The position numbers were made by a program, and so were the translations under genes. Positions 51,316-60,639 of a stretch of DNA of 64,000 nucleotides are shown one piece after another (position 1 is the first letter of the stretch; each line of letters opens with the position of its first letter). Location: assembly GCA_964619955.1 (NCBI GenBank), contig CAZUJF010000012.1:65876-129875 (forward strand), written 5' to 3'. The notes under the pieces are model-generated. The model saw only the letters and a program-made list of their open reading frames with translations. It searched no databases and was not told where the DNA came from. The stretch is from JACQFK01 sp964619955 (GTDB lineage: Bacteria; Planctomycetota; MHYJ01; JACPRB01).

Positions 51316-53913
51316 ATGAGACGCTGCCTCTGGCTGCTGCTGCTGCTCTGCGCGGGGGCGCCGCCCGCCGACGACCCGGCCCCCTTCGCCCCGCCCTGGG
51401 ACGACGCCTCGCCCGGCCCCGTGCACCAGGGCGCGGGCCTGCACCGCCCCGCCGGATCGCTGGGCCCGGTCCGCGTCAAGGACGGCCGTCTCGAGGCCGG
51501 CGGCCGCCGGATCCGCTTCTTCGGGGCCAACTTCACCGCCGGCGCCTGCTTCCCCGATCACGACGCCGCCGGGAAGATCGCCGCGCGCCTGGCCAAGTTC
51601 GGATTCAACGCCGTTCGCCTCCATTTCCTGGAGGCGACCTGGGGGGAGCCGCGCCTGGTCGACTACGCCTCCGGGGACTGGACCCGCTGGAACGCGGGCA
51701 CGCTGGACCGCCTGGACTACTTCGTGTCGAAACTCCGCGAGCAGGGCATCTACATCAACATGAACCTGCTCGTCGGCCGCCGCTTCGGCGAGGGCGACGG
51801 GGTGGACAAGGCCGTCCAGCGGCTCGGCTGGAAGGAGGCCCATGCGGTCGGCTTCTTCCACGCCCCGCACCGCGAGGCGCAGAAGGACTACGCCCGGCGC
51901 CTCCTCGGACACCGCAACCCCTATACGAAGCTGACCTATGCCGAGGATCCCGCCGTGGCGTTCGTGGAGATCAACAACGAGAACGGGCTGATCCACACGT
52001 GGATGGGCGGCGGGTTCGAGGGCCTGCCCGAGCCGTTCGCGGAAGACCTGCGGCGCCAGTGGAACGCCTGGCTGGCGGCCCGGCACCCGGACAGCGCCGC
52101 CCTGGCGAAAGCCTGGGGGGCCCGGAACGACCCTCCGGGCGCCGAACTGCTCGTCAACGCGGACCTGGCGGACGGGCTCCGCCCCTGGACCCTGGAACAA
52201 CACGCCGGGGCGAAGGCCTCCGTCCGCGCGGAGGACGGCGCCGCCGTGCTTCGGGTGGAGAAAAGCGGGAGCGAAGCCTGGCACGTCCAGTTCAACCAGC
52301 CGGGGCTGAAGGTCGCCAGGGGGGCCGTCTACACGGCCGCCTTCCGCGCCTCCGCGGACCGGCCCCGCAAGGTCTCCGTCGCCCTGGCTCAGGCCCACGC
52401 CCCCTGGGCCGCCCTGGGCCTCCAGGCCGAACTCGCCCTCGACCGCGAACCCCGGACGCACCGCTTCACGTTCGTGGCCCCGGACGACGACGCCGCCGTG
52501 CGCTTCGGCTTCTCGGGGCTCTCGCAGGAGGGCGCCGAGTTCCGCTTCGGCGCCCTCTCGCTCAAGCCGGGCGGCCGCGTGGGCCTGGCCGAGGGCGAAG
52601 CGCTGGAGCAGCGGAACGTGGGGCTCCCTTCCGCGGCCCGCGGACGCCGGCTGCCGGAGCCCGCGCGTCTGGAATGGATCCGCTTCCTCTGGGAGACGGA
52701 GCGCGCCTGCTGGCGGGACCTGCACCGCTTCCTGCGCGACGAGCTCCGCGTCCAGGGCCTGGTCGCCGGCACCATCGTGGCCACGTCCACGCCCACCTTG
52801 ATGGCGGACCTGGACGTCGTGGACACGCACGCCTATTGGGAGCATCCGCGCTTCCCGGGGCGGGACTGGGACATGGACAACTGGATCGTGCGCAACCGCT
52901 CGATGGCCGACTTCCCCGCGGAGGCGACGATCACGCGGCTGGCCCTGCAGCGCGTGGCGGGCAAGCCCCACATGGTCAGCGAATACAACCATCCCGCCCC
53001 GAATCCGCACGCGGGCGAGGGCCCGCTCTTCCTCGCCGCGGCGGCGGGATGGCAGGACTGGGACGCGCTCTTCCTCTACACCTATGCGCACGACGAGCGG
53101 GGGATCAAGGCCGGCCGCATCCCGGGCTTCTTCGACGTGGGCCAGCATCCCACGATCATGGCCAACGCGCTCGTGGCGTCCCTGATGTTCCGCCGCGGAG
53201 ACCTCGCCCCCGCCGGGCGGCGGCTCTCGATCCCCCTCTCCCCGGAACGGGAACTCGGGCTCGTCGCCGGACGCGGCGCCGCCTGGAACGTGCTTCCCGT
53301 CGCGAACCTGGGCGTCGATCCCGCGGCGGCCCTGCTCGCCCGGACGGAACTGGACCTGGCCGCGCCTCCGGACGCGCCGACGCCGGCGGCTCCCGCGGCG
53401 GAAGCCTCCCCCGGACCCTTCTCCTGGCGGAAGGAGGGGCCGAAGACCGGCCTCTTCGAGGTCCGGACGCCGCAGACCAAGCTGCTCGTCGGGCATGTGG
53501 ACGGACGGACGATCGACCTGGGGCACGGCGTCCAGGTCACCGTCGGCACGACGAGCAACGGCTGGTGCACGCTGGCCCTGACCCTGCTCGAGGGGGATTC
53601 CTTCGAGGCGGGCCGGGGCCGGGCCCTCATCGTCGCGACGGGGCACGCGGAGAACACCGGCATGGGCTGGAAGGACGCGGAGAAGTCGACGGTGGGCCGC
53701 GACTGGGGGAAGGCGCCCAGCCGGGTGGAGCTCGTCCCGGCGACGATCCAGCTCCCCCGCCGCGCCGGGGCGCCGCCGCCGCTCGTCCACGTCCTCGACG
53801 AGCGGGGGCAGCGCGCGGGAAGCGTGCCGGTGGAGGAGTCCGGCGGCGCGGCCGCGCGCTTCCGGATCGGAGCGCCCCACGCGACCCTCTGGTACGAGGT
53901 CGAATTCCGCTGA
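51316..53913 (+). CDS. Secreted clan GH-A glycosidase with inserted carbohydrate-binding domain
   Basis: 865 residues with signal peptide (RRCLWLLLLLCAGAPP). TIM barrel of the beta-galactosidase/cellulase clan: FFGANFTAGACFPDHD, KFGFNAVRLHFLEATWGE, VEINNENGL with acid/base Glu (~221), VSEYNHPAPN with nucleophile Glu (~555), and DALFLYTYAHDERG. Residues ~275-420 are an inserted beta-sandwich CBM (WHVQFNQPGLKVARGAVYTA, HRFTFVAPDDDAAVRFGFSG) between the two catalytic halves. A C-terminal beta-sandwich follows. Retaining mechanism expected. Followed 10 nt later by a pectate-lyase-3 protein. Confidence 0.88.
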   Translation: MRRCLWLLLLLCAGAPPADDPAPFAPPWDDASPGPVHQGAGLHRPAGSLGPVRVKDGRLEAGGRRIRFFGANFTAGACFPDHDAAGKIAARLAKFGFNAVRLHFLEATWGEPRLVDYASGDWTRWNAGTLDRLDYFVSKLREQGIYINMNLLVGRRFGEGDGVDKAVQRLGWKEAHAVGFFHAPHREAQKDYARRLLGHRNPYTKLTYAEDPAVAFVEINNENGLIHTWMGGGFEGLPEPFAEDLRRQWNAWLAARHPDSAALAKAWGARNDPPGAELLVNADLADGLRPWTLEQHAGAKASVRAEDGAAVLRVEKSGSEAWHVQFNQPGLKVARGAVYTAAFRASADRPRKVSVALAQAHAPWAALGLQAELALDREPRTHRFTFVAPDDDAAVRFGFSGLSQEGAEFRFGALSLKPGGRVGLAEGEALEQRNVGLPSAARGRRLPEPARLEWIRFLWETERACWRDLHRFLRDELRVQGLVAGTIVATSTPTLMADLDVVDTHAYWEHPRFPGRDWDMDNWIVRNRSMADFPAEATITRLALQRVAGKPHMVSEYNHPAPNPHAGEGPLFLAAAAGWQDWDALFLYTYAHDERGIKAGRIPGFFDVGQHPTIMANALVASLMFRRGDLAPAGRRLSIPLSPERELGLVAGRGAAWNVLPVANLGVDPAAALLARTELDLAAPPDAPTPAAPAAEASPGPFSWRKEGPKTGLFEVRTPQTKLLVGHVDGRTIDLGHGVQVTVGTTSNGWCTLALTLLEGDSFEAGRGRALIVATGHAENTGMGWKDAEKSTVGRDWGKAPSRVELVPATIQLPRRAGAPPPLVHVLDERGQRAGSVPVEESGGAAARFRIGAPHATLWYEVEFR

Positions 53914-53923
53914 GGAGTCCCGC

Positions 53924-55402
53924 ATGACGCCCCTCCTGGCGGCCCTGCTGACGCTGCTCCAGGCCGACGACGTCCCCTCCGGACTCTGGGGCCGGCAGGG
54001 CGAGGCCTGGACGCCCCAGGGCCGGCTCCCGGACTACTCCTGGGCGGGCTACCGCCTGGGCGCGCGGCCCCTCCCGGACGCGGCCGTGCGATCCAGCGTC
54101 CGGGACTTCGGAGCCAAGGGGGACGGACAGGCCGACGACACGGCGGCGTTCCGCCGGGCCTTGGAGCAGGCGCCGGAGGGGGCGCTGCTCGTGCCGGCCG
54201 GACGCTACCTCATCAGCGACCTCCTGGTCCTGGGCCGGAGCCGGATCGTGCTGCGGGGGGAGGGACCCGAAAAGACGTTCCTGGTTTTCCCGAAGACGCT
54301 CAGCGACGTGAAGCCCGACTGGGGCGCGACGACGACGGGCCAGCGCACCAGCAACTACTCCTGGGGCGGAGGCTTCCTCACGCTGAGGGGGACGGACGGG
54401 GGCCGCGCGCTGGGGAGGATCGAGGCGCCGGCGGCGCGCGGGGAGCGCCGGCTGAAGATCGCCGAGGGGTCGGGGCTCAAACCCGGGGACCTGATCGAGA
54501 TCCGCCAGTCCGACGAGGACGGATCGCTGGTCTCGCATCTGTACGCCGGCCGTCCCGGCGACACGTCCAAGCTCAGGACGGTCCGGACGAGTTTCGTCTC
54601 CCCGGTGGAGTCCGTCGAGGGGACGCTGCTGACGCTGGCGAGGCCGTTGAGAACGGACGTCGATCCGCGCTGGAAGGCCGAACTCCGCTCGTTCGAACCG
54701 GACGTGACGGAGAGCGGGGTCGAGGAGCTCGCCTTCGAATTCCCGGTGGCGCCCTACGGGGGCCATTTCAGCGAACTGGGCTGGAATCCGCTGGCCTTCC
54801 AGCGGGTGGCCCATTGCTGGGGGCGGAAGCTCCGGGTGATCAACGGCGACAGCGGCCCCTATCTGGGGGGGAAGTTCTGCACGCTCCAGGGGATCGTGCT
54901 GGAGTCCGCGCGTCCGCCCGACCGGACGGGCCTCACGGGCCACCACGGCATCACCGCCTACGGCGACGACAACCTCGTGGAGGATTTCGAGATCCGGCAC
55001 AAGTACGTGCACGACCTGACCGTCGAGCACAGCGCGGGCAACGTGTTCCGCCGGGGCCGCGCGGCCGACCTCAGCATGGACCACCACAAGAAGGCCCCGC
55101 ACGCGAACCTCTTCACGGACCTGGATCTGGGCGTGGGCTCGCGTCCGTTCCGCTCCGGCGGAGGCGCCGCGCTCGGGCTGCACTCCGGCGCGTGGGGGAC
55201 CTTCTGGAACCTGCGGGCCCGGAAACCCCTGGAGCCGCCGCCCTCCGGCTTCGGCCCGGACGCGCTCAACTTCGTGGCCTTCGGCCCCCCGGGCGCGGCA
55301 AAAGCCCCGGGCGGCGTCTGGTGGGAGCCCCTCCCCCCGGAGCGTCTCGTCCCCGCCGATCTCTACCTCGCCCAGCGGGAGCGGCGGCTCCGCGCGAAGT
55401 AG
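53924..55402 (+). CDS. Pectate_lyase_3/GH28-like beta-helix protein
   Basis: 492 residues; GAGGAG before the ATG. Short signal peptide (PLLAALLTLLQ). Typical N-terminal SVRDFGAKGDGQADDTAAFR of the rhamnogalacturonase/epimerase-like beta-helix family, then GRYLISDLLVLGRSRIVLRG, LTGHHGITAYGDDNLVEDFE and FRRGRAADLSMDHHKKAPHA. Likely cleaves or epimerises an extracellular polysaccharide, in one operon with the preceding GH-A glycosidase. Confidence 0.87.
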   Translation: MTPLLAALLTLLQADDVPSGLWGRQGEAWTPQGRLPDYSWAGYRLGARPLPDAAVRSSVRDFGAKGDGQADDTAAFRRALEQAPEGALLVPAGRYLISDLLVLGRSRIVLRGEGPEKTFLVFPKTLSDVKPDWGATTTGQRTSNYSWGGGFLTLRGTDGGRALGRIEAPAARGERRLKIAEGSGLKPGDLIEIRQSDEDGSLVSHLYAGRPGDTSKLRTVRTSFVSPVESVEGTLLTLARPLRTDVDPRWKAELRSFEPDVTESGVEELAFEFPVAPYGGHFSELGWNPLAFQRVAHCWGRKLRVINGDSGPYLGGKFCTLQGIVLESARPPDRTGLTGHHGITAYGDDNLVEDFEIRHKYVHDLTVEHSAGNVFRRGRAADLSMDHHKKAPHANLFTDLDLGVGSRPFRSGGGAALGLHSGAWGTFWNLRARKPLEPPPSGFGPDALNFVAFGPPGAAKAPGGVWWEPLPPERLVPADLYLAQRERRLRAK

Positions 55403-55439
55403 ACGCCCGCCCCTCCGGCATTCCTGAAACTTTATTTGG

Positions 55440-55452
55440 TTAACCACGTTAC
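55440..55452 (+). promoter_or_regulatory. TYAACCNYRTT dyad, site 6
   Basis: Core TTAACCACGTTAC, within GGTTAACC...GTTACGTAAC, the closest to a perfect TTAAC-N3-GTTAA dyad. It lies 40 nt upstream of the dihaem gene ATG (55493). The trailing ACTGTCC is also similar to the tail of site 3 (ACAGTCC). Confidence 0.62.
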
Positions 55453-55492
55453 GTAACTGTCCACGGAAGATTTGACTTCAAAGGGGGGTGGG

Positions 55493-56806
55493 ATGCTCAA
55501 GCTGCGGATCGCGACGGTGCTGGCCCTGCTGGGCCTGGGTTCCTGGGCGGGCGCGCGGTATTGCGGGGCGCAAGAGGCCGTGGGCCTGAAATCCCTCCGG
55601 ACGGCCGTGCTGCAGATCGCCCGGATGAAGGAGGCGACGGAGGAGGACACGCACCGGGTCCGCAACGAGGCGCTCAACCGCCTCTACCGCGCGGAACTGC
55701 CGCAGCTCCTGGGCAACGGCACGGGCGGAGGCCTGCGCCGCTTCAACGCGCTCCTGAAGGAGTGCGGCCTCAGCACCTTCGAGGATTTCCTGGCGGCGGA
55801 GACCCTGCCGGTCCGCGACGTCACGGACCCCGGCAGCGGCCGGAAGGTCACCGTGATGGGCGCCCTCGGATCCGACCTCATCAATCCCTGGCTGGTGACG
55901 GCGGGCATCGTCGACGGCAAGAACCTCGAAGAGCAGCCCATGTACGACGCCGCGGCCCACGCCCTCCGCGAACACACGGACTTCGCGCTCATCGGGGAGG
56001 CGGATCCGGCGCTCAGCCTGGACGGCGTCCCCGAGGGGCTCCGGGAGAACGTCCGCATCGCCTACCGCCGCCTGAATCCCGGGAACCGCTTCGCGGGGGG
56101 CTTCGACCATCCGCTCTACTATGCGGCGCTGCGCGAGGCGGCCCGGAAGCTGTTCCGGGTGGACTACCCCGCGGCCAAGCTGACGATGGACCGCCTGGTC
56201 ATTCCCGAGTCCAAGGGCGGCTTCGGGATCGCCTCCTGCCTGCTCTGCCACGGCCAGAACCACACGGACGTCTACAAGCGCCTGCTGGGGGAGGCCATGC
56301 ATTTCGAGGGCCGCGTGGCGGAGAAGCTCGTGACCGGGCCGGCGGCCGTCGCGGCGAGCCACGAGGCGGAGATCTACCACAAGGCCGCGAAGATCGTCCT
56401 GGATTCCTTCCCGGACAAGGTCGATGCGGCGAAGGCCCGCGAATCCCTGGCGATGAACAATCCCGACAACGTCGACCGCCTGAAGCCGGGCTACGAGGAT
56501 TTCGTCGCCACGCTGGACCGGCTGGGCTGCCTGAAGTGCCACAGCACGACGAGCAAGGTGGACGCCGAACTGCGCCCGGACAAACACGGGGCCTACATGC
56601 TCAACCCGAACTCGTACCACAAGGTCGAGAACATCAAGGCCCTCTCGGGGGTGATCAACCTGGAGAAGCTGAAGGACAGCGAGCTCCTGAGGAAGGTCGC
56701 GGGGAAGGCCAAACACCGCGGCTCGAAGGAGCTGAAGCTGCAGGACCAGGAGCTCGCCGCCCTGGAGTCCGCCCTCACGCTCTGGATGAGGGCGTTCCTG
56801 AAATAG
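55493..56806 (+). CDS. Dihaem cytochrome-like exported protein, unrecognised family
   Basis: 437 residues from the ATG at 55493 (AAGGGGGGTGGG upstream). Signal peptide (RIATVLALLGLGSWAGARY). Mostly helical. Two haem motifs: CLLCH (~252, followed by GQNHTDVYKRL) and CLKCH (~347, followed by STTSKVDAEL). A C-terminal HRGSKELKLQDQELAALESA segment resembles the end of other planctomycete cytochrome domains. I do not recognise the remainder. Under a strong copy of the regulon dyad, so co-regulated electron carrier is likely (inference). Confidence 0.82.
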   Translation: MLKLRIATVLALLGLGSWAGARYCGAQEAVGLKSLRTAVLQIARMKEATEEDTHRVRNEALNRLYRAELPQLLGNGTGGGLRRFNALLKECGLSTFEDFLAAETLPVRDVTDPGSGRKVTVMGALGSDLINPWLVTAGIVDGKNLEEQPMYDAAAHALREHTDFALIGEADPALSLDGVPEGLRENVRIAYRRLNPGNRFAGGFDHPLYYAALREAARKLFRVDYPAAKLTMDRLVIPESKGGFGIASCLLCHGQNHTDVYKRLLGEAMHFEGRVAEKLVTGPAAVAASHEAEIYHKAAKIVLDSFPDKVDAAKARESLAMNNPDNVDRLKPGYEDFVATLDRLGCLKCHSTTSKVDAELRPDKHGAYMLNPNSYHKVENIKALSGVINLEKLKDSELLRKVAGKAKHRGSKELKLQDQELAALESALTLWMRAFLK

Positions 56807-56835
56807 CAGCGTCCATTCAAGGAAGCGCCCGGATC

Positions 56836-57900
56836 ATGGCCCGATCACCCGCACGGGACGCCCCCGTGCCCACGCTCCTTCGCGAGCCGGCGGCGCGCCC
56901 CGCCCCGCGGCCGGAGCGCCGGACGCCTCCGCCCCCTCCGGCCCAAAGCGGGTCGGATCCGGGGACCGCTTCCCTGTCGACGTACAACGGGGGCTTTCTC
57001 AACAACCGGCCCATCTACTGGCTGGGGCAGTGGCTCCTCGAAAACTTCGAACCCGACGCGCTGTACCCCCTCACCCGCGCCTTCGGCGAGCTGATGCATC
57101 TCACCATGGGCCGCTTCCGCCGGCAGGTGCGGGCCAACATGCTCCAGGTGCTCCGGCATCTCCACCCGGAACTGTCGCCGTCGCGGCGCCTCTGGCAGGC
57201 CGTGCGGACCACGCACCGCGTCTTCTGGAACCGGGCGGACATGTACACGGATCACGCCCTGCTCACCAGCCGCCGCACGGCGTCGTCGCTGGCGCACTAC
57301 GAATTGACGGCGGATGCCTCCGGCCTGTCCTCCAGGATGGCCGCCGGAAAGGGGGCGATCCTCGCCTCGGCCCATCTGGGCAACTGGCACGAGGGCTCCG
57401 TGATCACGTCCCGCTGGCTCGGGAGCGGGCGGGGAGGACCCCCCCTTCGAACCCTGCGCTTCAAGAATCCCCGGCAGGCGCGCCTCCTGGAGGGCTTCGC
57501 CCGGCGGGCCAGGCTGCGACAGACCACCATCACCGATCAGGCCGACCCGTTCCTGATGGTGGACCTGGTGCGGGGGTTGAGACAGGGCGAGATGCTGGCC
57601 CTGCTGGCCGACATCCCCTGGGATTACCGCTGGGTGGAGGTGCCGTTCTTCGGAAGACCCGCCCGCTTCCCCGTGGGTCCGGCCCGGCTCGCGCGTCTCG
57701 CCGAGGTGCCCCTCTATCCGGCCTTCTGCGTCTGGAAAAAGCGCCGCCATTTCGTGTCGACCATCTGCGAACCGATCGAGGTCAGGGGCCCGGATCCCGC
57801 CGAGGCGGAGCGGCGGGCCGTGGCGCGCTTCGCCGCCGTGCTCGAGGGGTTCGTCGCGGACAACCTGGACCAGTGGTTCAACTTCAACGCGGTGTGGTAG
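56836..57900 (+). CDS. LpxL/HtrB-like lipid acyltransferase
   Basis: 354 residues from the ATG at 56836 (open frame extends far upstream). Pro/Ala-rich N-terminus (~1-45), then LpxL-type family: ASAHLGNWHEGS (~177; His and Glu of the usual HxxxxE site with one extra residue), LRFKNPRQARLLEG, LLADIPWDYRWVEVPFFGRP and the C-terminal NLDQWFNFNAVW. Probable lauroyl/myristoyl or related acyltransfer to lipid A or another glycolipid, at the inner membrane. 29 nt after the dihaem gene; functional link to it is not obvious. Confidence 0.82.
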   Translation: MARSPARDAPVPTLLREPAARPAPRPERRTPPPPPAQSGSDPGTASLSTYNGGFLNNRPIYWLGQWLLENFEPDALYPLTRAFGELMHLTMGRFRRQVRANMLQVLRHLHPELSPSRRLWQAVRTTHRVFWNRADMYTDHALLTSRRTASSLAHYELTADASGLSSRMAAGKGAILASAHLGNWHEGSVITSRWLGSGRGGPPLRTLRFKNPRQARLLEGFARRARLRQTTITDQADPFLMVDLVRGLRQGEMLALLADIPWDYRWVEVPFFGRPARFPVGPARLARLAEVPLYPAFCVWKKRRHFVSTICEPIEVRGPDPAEAERRAVARFAAVLEGFVADNLDQWFNFNAVW

Positions 57901-57912
57901 GCCGGCCGGGCG

Positions 57913-60399
57913 CTACTTCCCGGCGCGACGGTACGTGATCAGCGCCGCCTGCGGCGCCCGGGGCAGGTCCACCGGCAGCCCCTGCCTCATCAGCTCGGCG
58001 CCCGGATGAGGCGTGATCCTTCCGGAGTCGGCGTCCTTGAATTCGTAGGTCGCGACGGGATCCAGGCCGCGCAATCTCAACAGCCTGCCGGCTTCCTCGT
58101 TGTGGAGGCGGCGGTAGGCCAGCACCATGCCCTCCCCCGCCTCGGGACGGTGGAACTGGAAGCCCATCCAGGCGCGCTCGGAAAGCGTGTACTCCGTCAG
58201 CGGATAATAGTCGCCCAGGAAGTTCCCGGCCGCCTCGCGCCACTGGGTCGTCAGCCGCACGGCCTCCGCGTAGTTCTCGTCCTTGCGCCGCGCGTCCGGA
58301 CCGATCGTCAGATGCCAGCCCATGGCGCTGCGGAACTCGTACGGCGTCGTCGGCACGCCGGTGCCCCAGTACGGCACCCAGAACGCGAGGCCGTAGGTGT
58401 GGCATTGCTCGTTCACCGGGACGCCGATGTCGTCGCTGCGCAGGAGCGGCACCGAACGGCGCAGGGTCTCCAGATCGTTGCGCCGCCCGCCGCTGGAACA
58501 GCTGTCGATCAGCATGCCGGGATGGCGCCGGCGCAGCTCGTCCCAATAGGCCAGATACCCCTCGTTGTAGCGGATCTCGGTGATGCCCTGCCGGTCCTTG
58601 GCGTCGTGCTCGCGCCAGATGCCCAGGGGGTTGATGTTGAAGTCCTGCCGGTAGAGGTCGATGCCCTGCGCGGTGATCGTGCGGTCCACGTGGTCGACCA
58701 GCCAGCGCCGGGCCTCCGGATCGCCCATGTTCAGCAGCCGGCAGTTCCCGTCCTTCCCCAGCAGCCACTCGGGGTGCCGGTCCCAGAGCCAGGTGTTCTT
58801 CGTGACGCGTTCGGGTTCGAACCAGACGATCGTCCGGACCCCCTTCTCGTGGGCCGCGTCGCTGATCGCGCGCAGGCCCCGCGGGAAGCGGCGGGGGTCG
58901 ACCTCCCAGGTGCCGGTGTTCCACCAGCCGCCGTCGTTGGGATACCAGCCCGCGTCCATCCACCAGTAGTCCAGCTTGAGCCCCTCGGCGGCGTGGCGCG
59001 TGACGAACCGGATCTGGTTCTGCTCGTCGGCGTTCAGCATCTCGTTGAAGAGATGGGAGCTGCAGCCGGCCAGCTGCGGCGGGAGCGGCCTGCCGTCCCG
59101 CGTCGGCAGGTTGTGCGCGAGCATCCAGCGGCGCCAGACGTTCTGCGCGTCGATCCAGTCCCCTCCCCTCCAGAACTGCAGGACGATCAGCGGGCTGCGG
59201 ACCTCCTCGCCCGGATGCAGCCGGAACTGCGTGCGCTCCTGCCCGGCGAGCACGCGCTGGCGACGGTCCTTGTCCTCGAAGGTCTCGAACTTCCACTGCC
59301 CGGGCCACCCGACCGCGATGATCACACCGCCCCGGTCGTATTCCAGGTTGAAGTACGGCATCACGCGATCGGATCCGCGGCCCCCGGGCGTGAGTTCCAG
59401 CCGGTCGTTCTCCCTCGAGAAGACCCGTTCCAGCGGCTTGTAGGCCTGGGGGGCGCAGTAGCCCCCCTCCGCATAATGCAGCAGCGGCAGGCCCGCCTTC
59501 CCCCGGGGGAGGCGCACGTCCAGGGCCTGGATGCGGGAGAGGACGGGCGTGTCCGCCCCGCCGCCGTTCCGGAAATGCAGGGTCCATTCGACGGTCGGGA
59601 ACGTCGCATATTCCAGCGCCGCACAGCGGACCTCCAGGCCGGTCTTCGGATCGGTCCAGGTGAAGGTCCGCCGGGTCCGCTCCGCATCCAGCGCGAGCAC
59701 CTCGGTCTTCAGATCCCAGGAGGACAGGAAGGCCGGCGACTCCGCGCCGTCGTAGCTGAAGCTGAACGGCGGCGGCGCGGCGGCGGCGCCCAGGATCGGC
59801 AGGTCGCCGACCCACAGCTCCCGGCCGTCCGCGAGCAGCACCTTCGCGTCCGCCCAGCCGCACTGGTCCCAGCCGATCCCGTCGCCCGCGTCGCCCACCT
59901 CCAGCAGGAACCCCGTCGCCCCCGCCAGGTCCGCCTCGACCGGCAGGCCCGGATCCGCGACGCGGCGGACGCCGGACGTGAAGAGCGTCCGCTCCCCCGC
60001 CGTGACGGAGAAGACCACGCTCCCCCTGCCCGCCCGGGTGTCGGGGTTCTGGTCCAGGCCGACGACGGCGCTGAAGGTCCTTCCCGGCGAGGGAAGCCGG
60101 ACGAGCACCTTGCTGACCGCATGGCAATACAGGCCCCGCCGGTATTCCCGGCCGCCGATCCGGAGCGGCTCGGCCCCGCGGCCGTTCCGCAGCACGGGGT
60201 CGTGATTGGCCAGGACCCTCAGCGACGCCTCGGGCGCCCGCCGCGGATCGAGCCCGGACAGGTATTCCGCCGTCCATTCGGCCCGGGCCGTCCGGCTGTC
60301 CCCGGCCACGTCCCCCGCCCGCAGCGGCAGACCCGCCGCCAGGAACAGGACCGCCAGGGACGACCCCGTCCCGGAACACGCGCGCCGCAGGATCCGCAT
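57913..60399 (-). CDS. GH36-like alpha-galactosidase with NPCBM domain
   Basis: 828 residues with signal peptide (SSLAVLFLAAGLPLRAGD). N-terminal NPCBM-like domain ~35-190 (EPLRIGGREYRRGLYCHAVS, GLDQNPDTRAGRGSVVFSVT). GH36 catalytic part: LKLDYWWMDAGWY (~481), GIDLYRQDFN with nucleophile Asp (~586), SCSSGGRRNDLETLRRS and RSDD (acid/base region ~654). Retaining alpha-galactosidase or alpha-N-acetylgalactosaminidase acting outside the cytoplasm. Divergent from the second DUF1800-DUF1501 pair; dyad site 7 lies in the shared 240-nt gap. Confidence 0.92.
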   Translation of the reverse strand: MRILRRACSGTGSSLAVLFLAAGLPLRAGDVAGDSRTARAEWTAEYLSGLDPRRAPEASLRVLANHDPVLRNGRGAEPLRIGGREYRRGLYCHAVSKVLVRLPSPGRTFSAVVGLDQNPDTRAGRGSVVFSVTAGERTLFTSGVRRVADPGLPVEADLAGATGFLLEVGDAGDGIGWDQCGWADAKVLLADGRELWVGDLPILGAAAAPPPFSFSYDGAESPAFLSSWDLKTEVLALDAERTRRTFTWTDPKTGLEVRCAALEYATFPTVEWTLHFRNGGGADTPVLSRIQALDVRLPRGKAGLPLLHYAEGGYCAPQAYKPLERVFSRENDRLELTPGGRGSDRVMPYFNLEYDRGGVIIAVGWPGQWKFETFEDKDRRQRVLAGQERTQFRLHPGEEVRSPLIVLQFWRGGDWIDAQNVWRRWMLAHNLPTRDGRPLPPQLAGCSSHLFNEMLNADEQNQIRFVTRHAAEGLKLDYWWMDAGWYPNDGGWWNTGTWEVDPRRFPRGLRAISDAAHEKGVRTIVWFEPERVTKNTWLWDRHPEWLLGKDGNCRLLNMGDPEARRWLVDHVDRTITAQGIDLYRQDFNINPLGIWREHDAKDRQGITEIRYNEGYLAYWDELRRRHPGMLIDSCSSGGRRNDLETLRRSVPLLRSDDIGVPVNEQCHTYGLAFWVPYWGTGVPTTPYEFRSAMGWHLTIGPDARRKDENYAEAVRLTTQWREAAGNFLGDYYPLTEYTLSERAWMGFQFHRPEAGEGMVLAYRRLHNEEAGRLLRLRGLDPVATYEFKDADSGRITPHPGAELMRQGLPVDLPRAPQAALITYRRAGK

Positions 60400-60511
60400 T
60401 CGATCGCTCCCGTCTCCGCCGCCCTACTCTACGCCGACGCCCGCCGTTGAAGGACCGGGTTATTTACTTTTCGGAAAACGAGGGCCCGCCGCCGACGTAG
60501 CATCAGTGTAG

Positions 60512-60524
60512 TTAACAGGGTTGA
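60512..60524 (-). promoter_or_regulatory. TYAACCNYRTT dyad, site 7
   Basis: Core reads TTAACAGGGTTGA on the plus strand (TCAACCCTGTTAA on the minus). It is the centre of GTAGTTAAC-AGG-GTTGACTAC (60508-60528), a near-perfect 9-bp dyad like that at site 1. It lies ~115 nt upstream of the second DUF1800 gene and ~110 nt from the divergent GH36 gene. A weak half-site occurs at 60455-60467. Confidence 0.6.
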
Positions 60525-60639
60525 CTACGATGGCCGGGGTGGCCGAGCGGGATCAGCGGGGCACGGCGCCGGGGCCCGGAACGACCGGGATCCGTCCGGC
60601 GGCGGCGTCCGACCCTTTCTGCACTGGAGGGCCCGCACC

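Noticed and set aside
60532..60630. Start of a tRNA-Ser/Leu-like sequence (GCCGGGGTGGCCGAGCGG)
   Set aside because: No T-arm (GGTTCGA) or matching acceptor 3' strand follows, so no cloverleaf forms.
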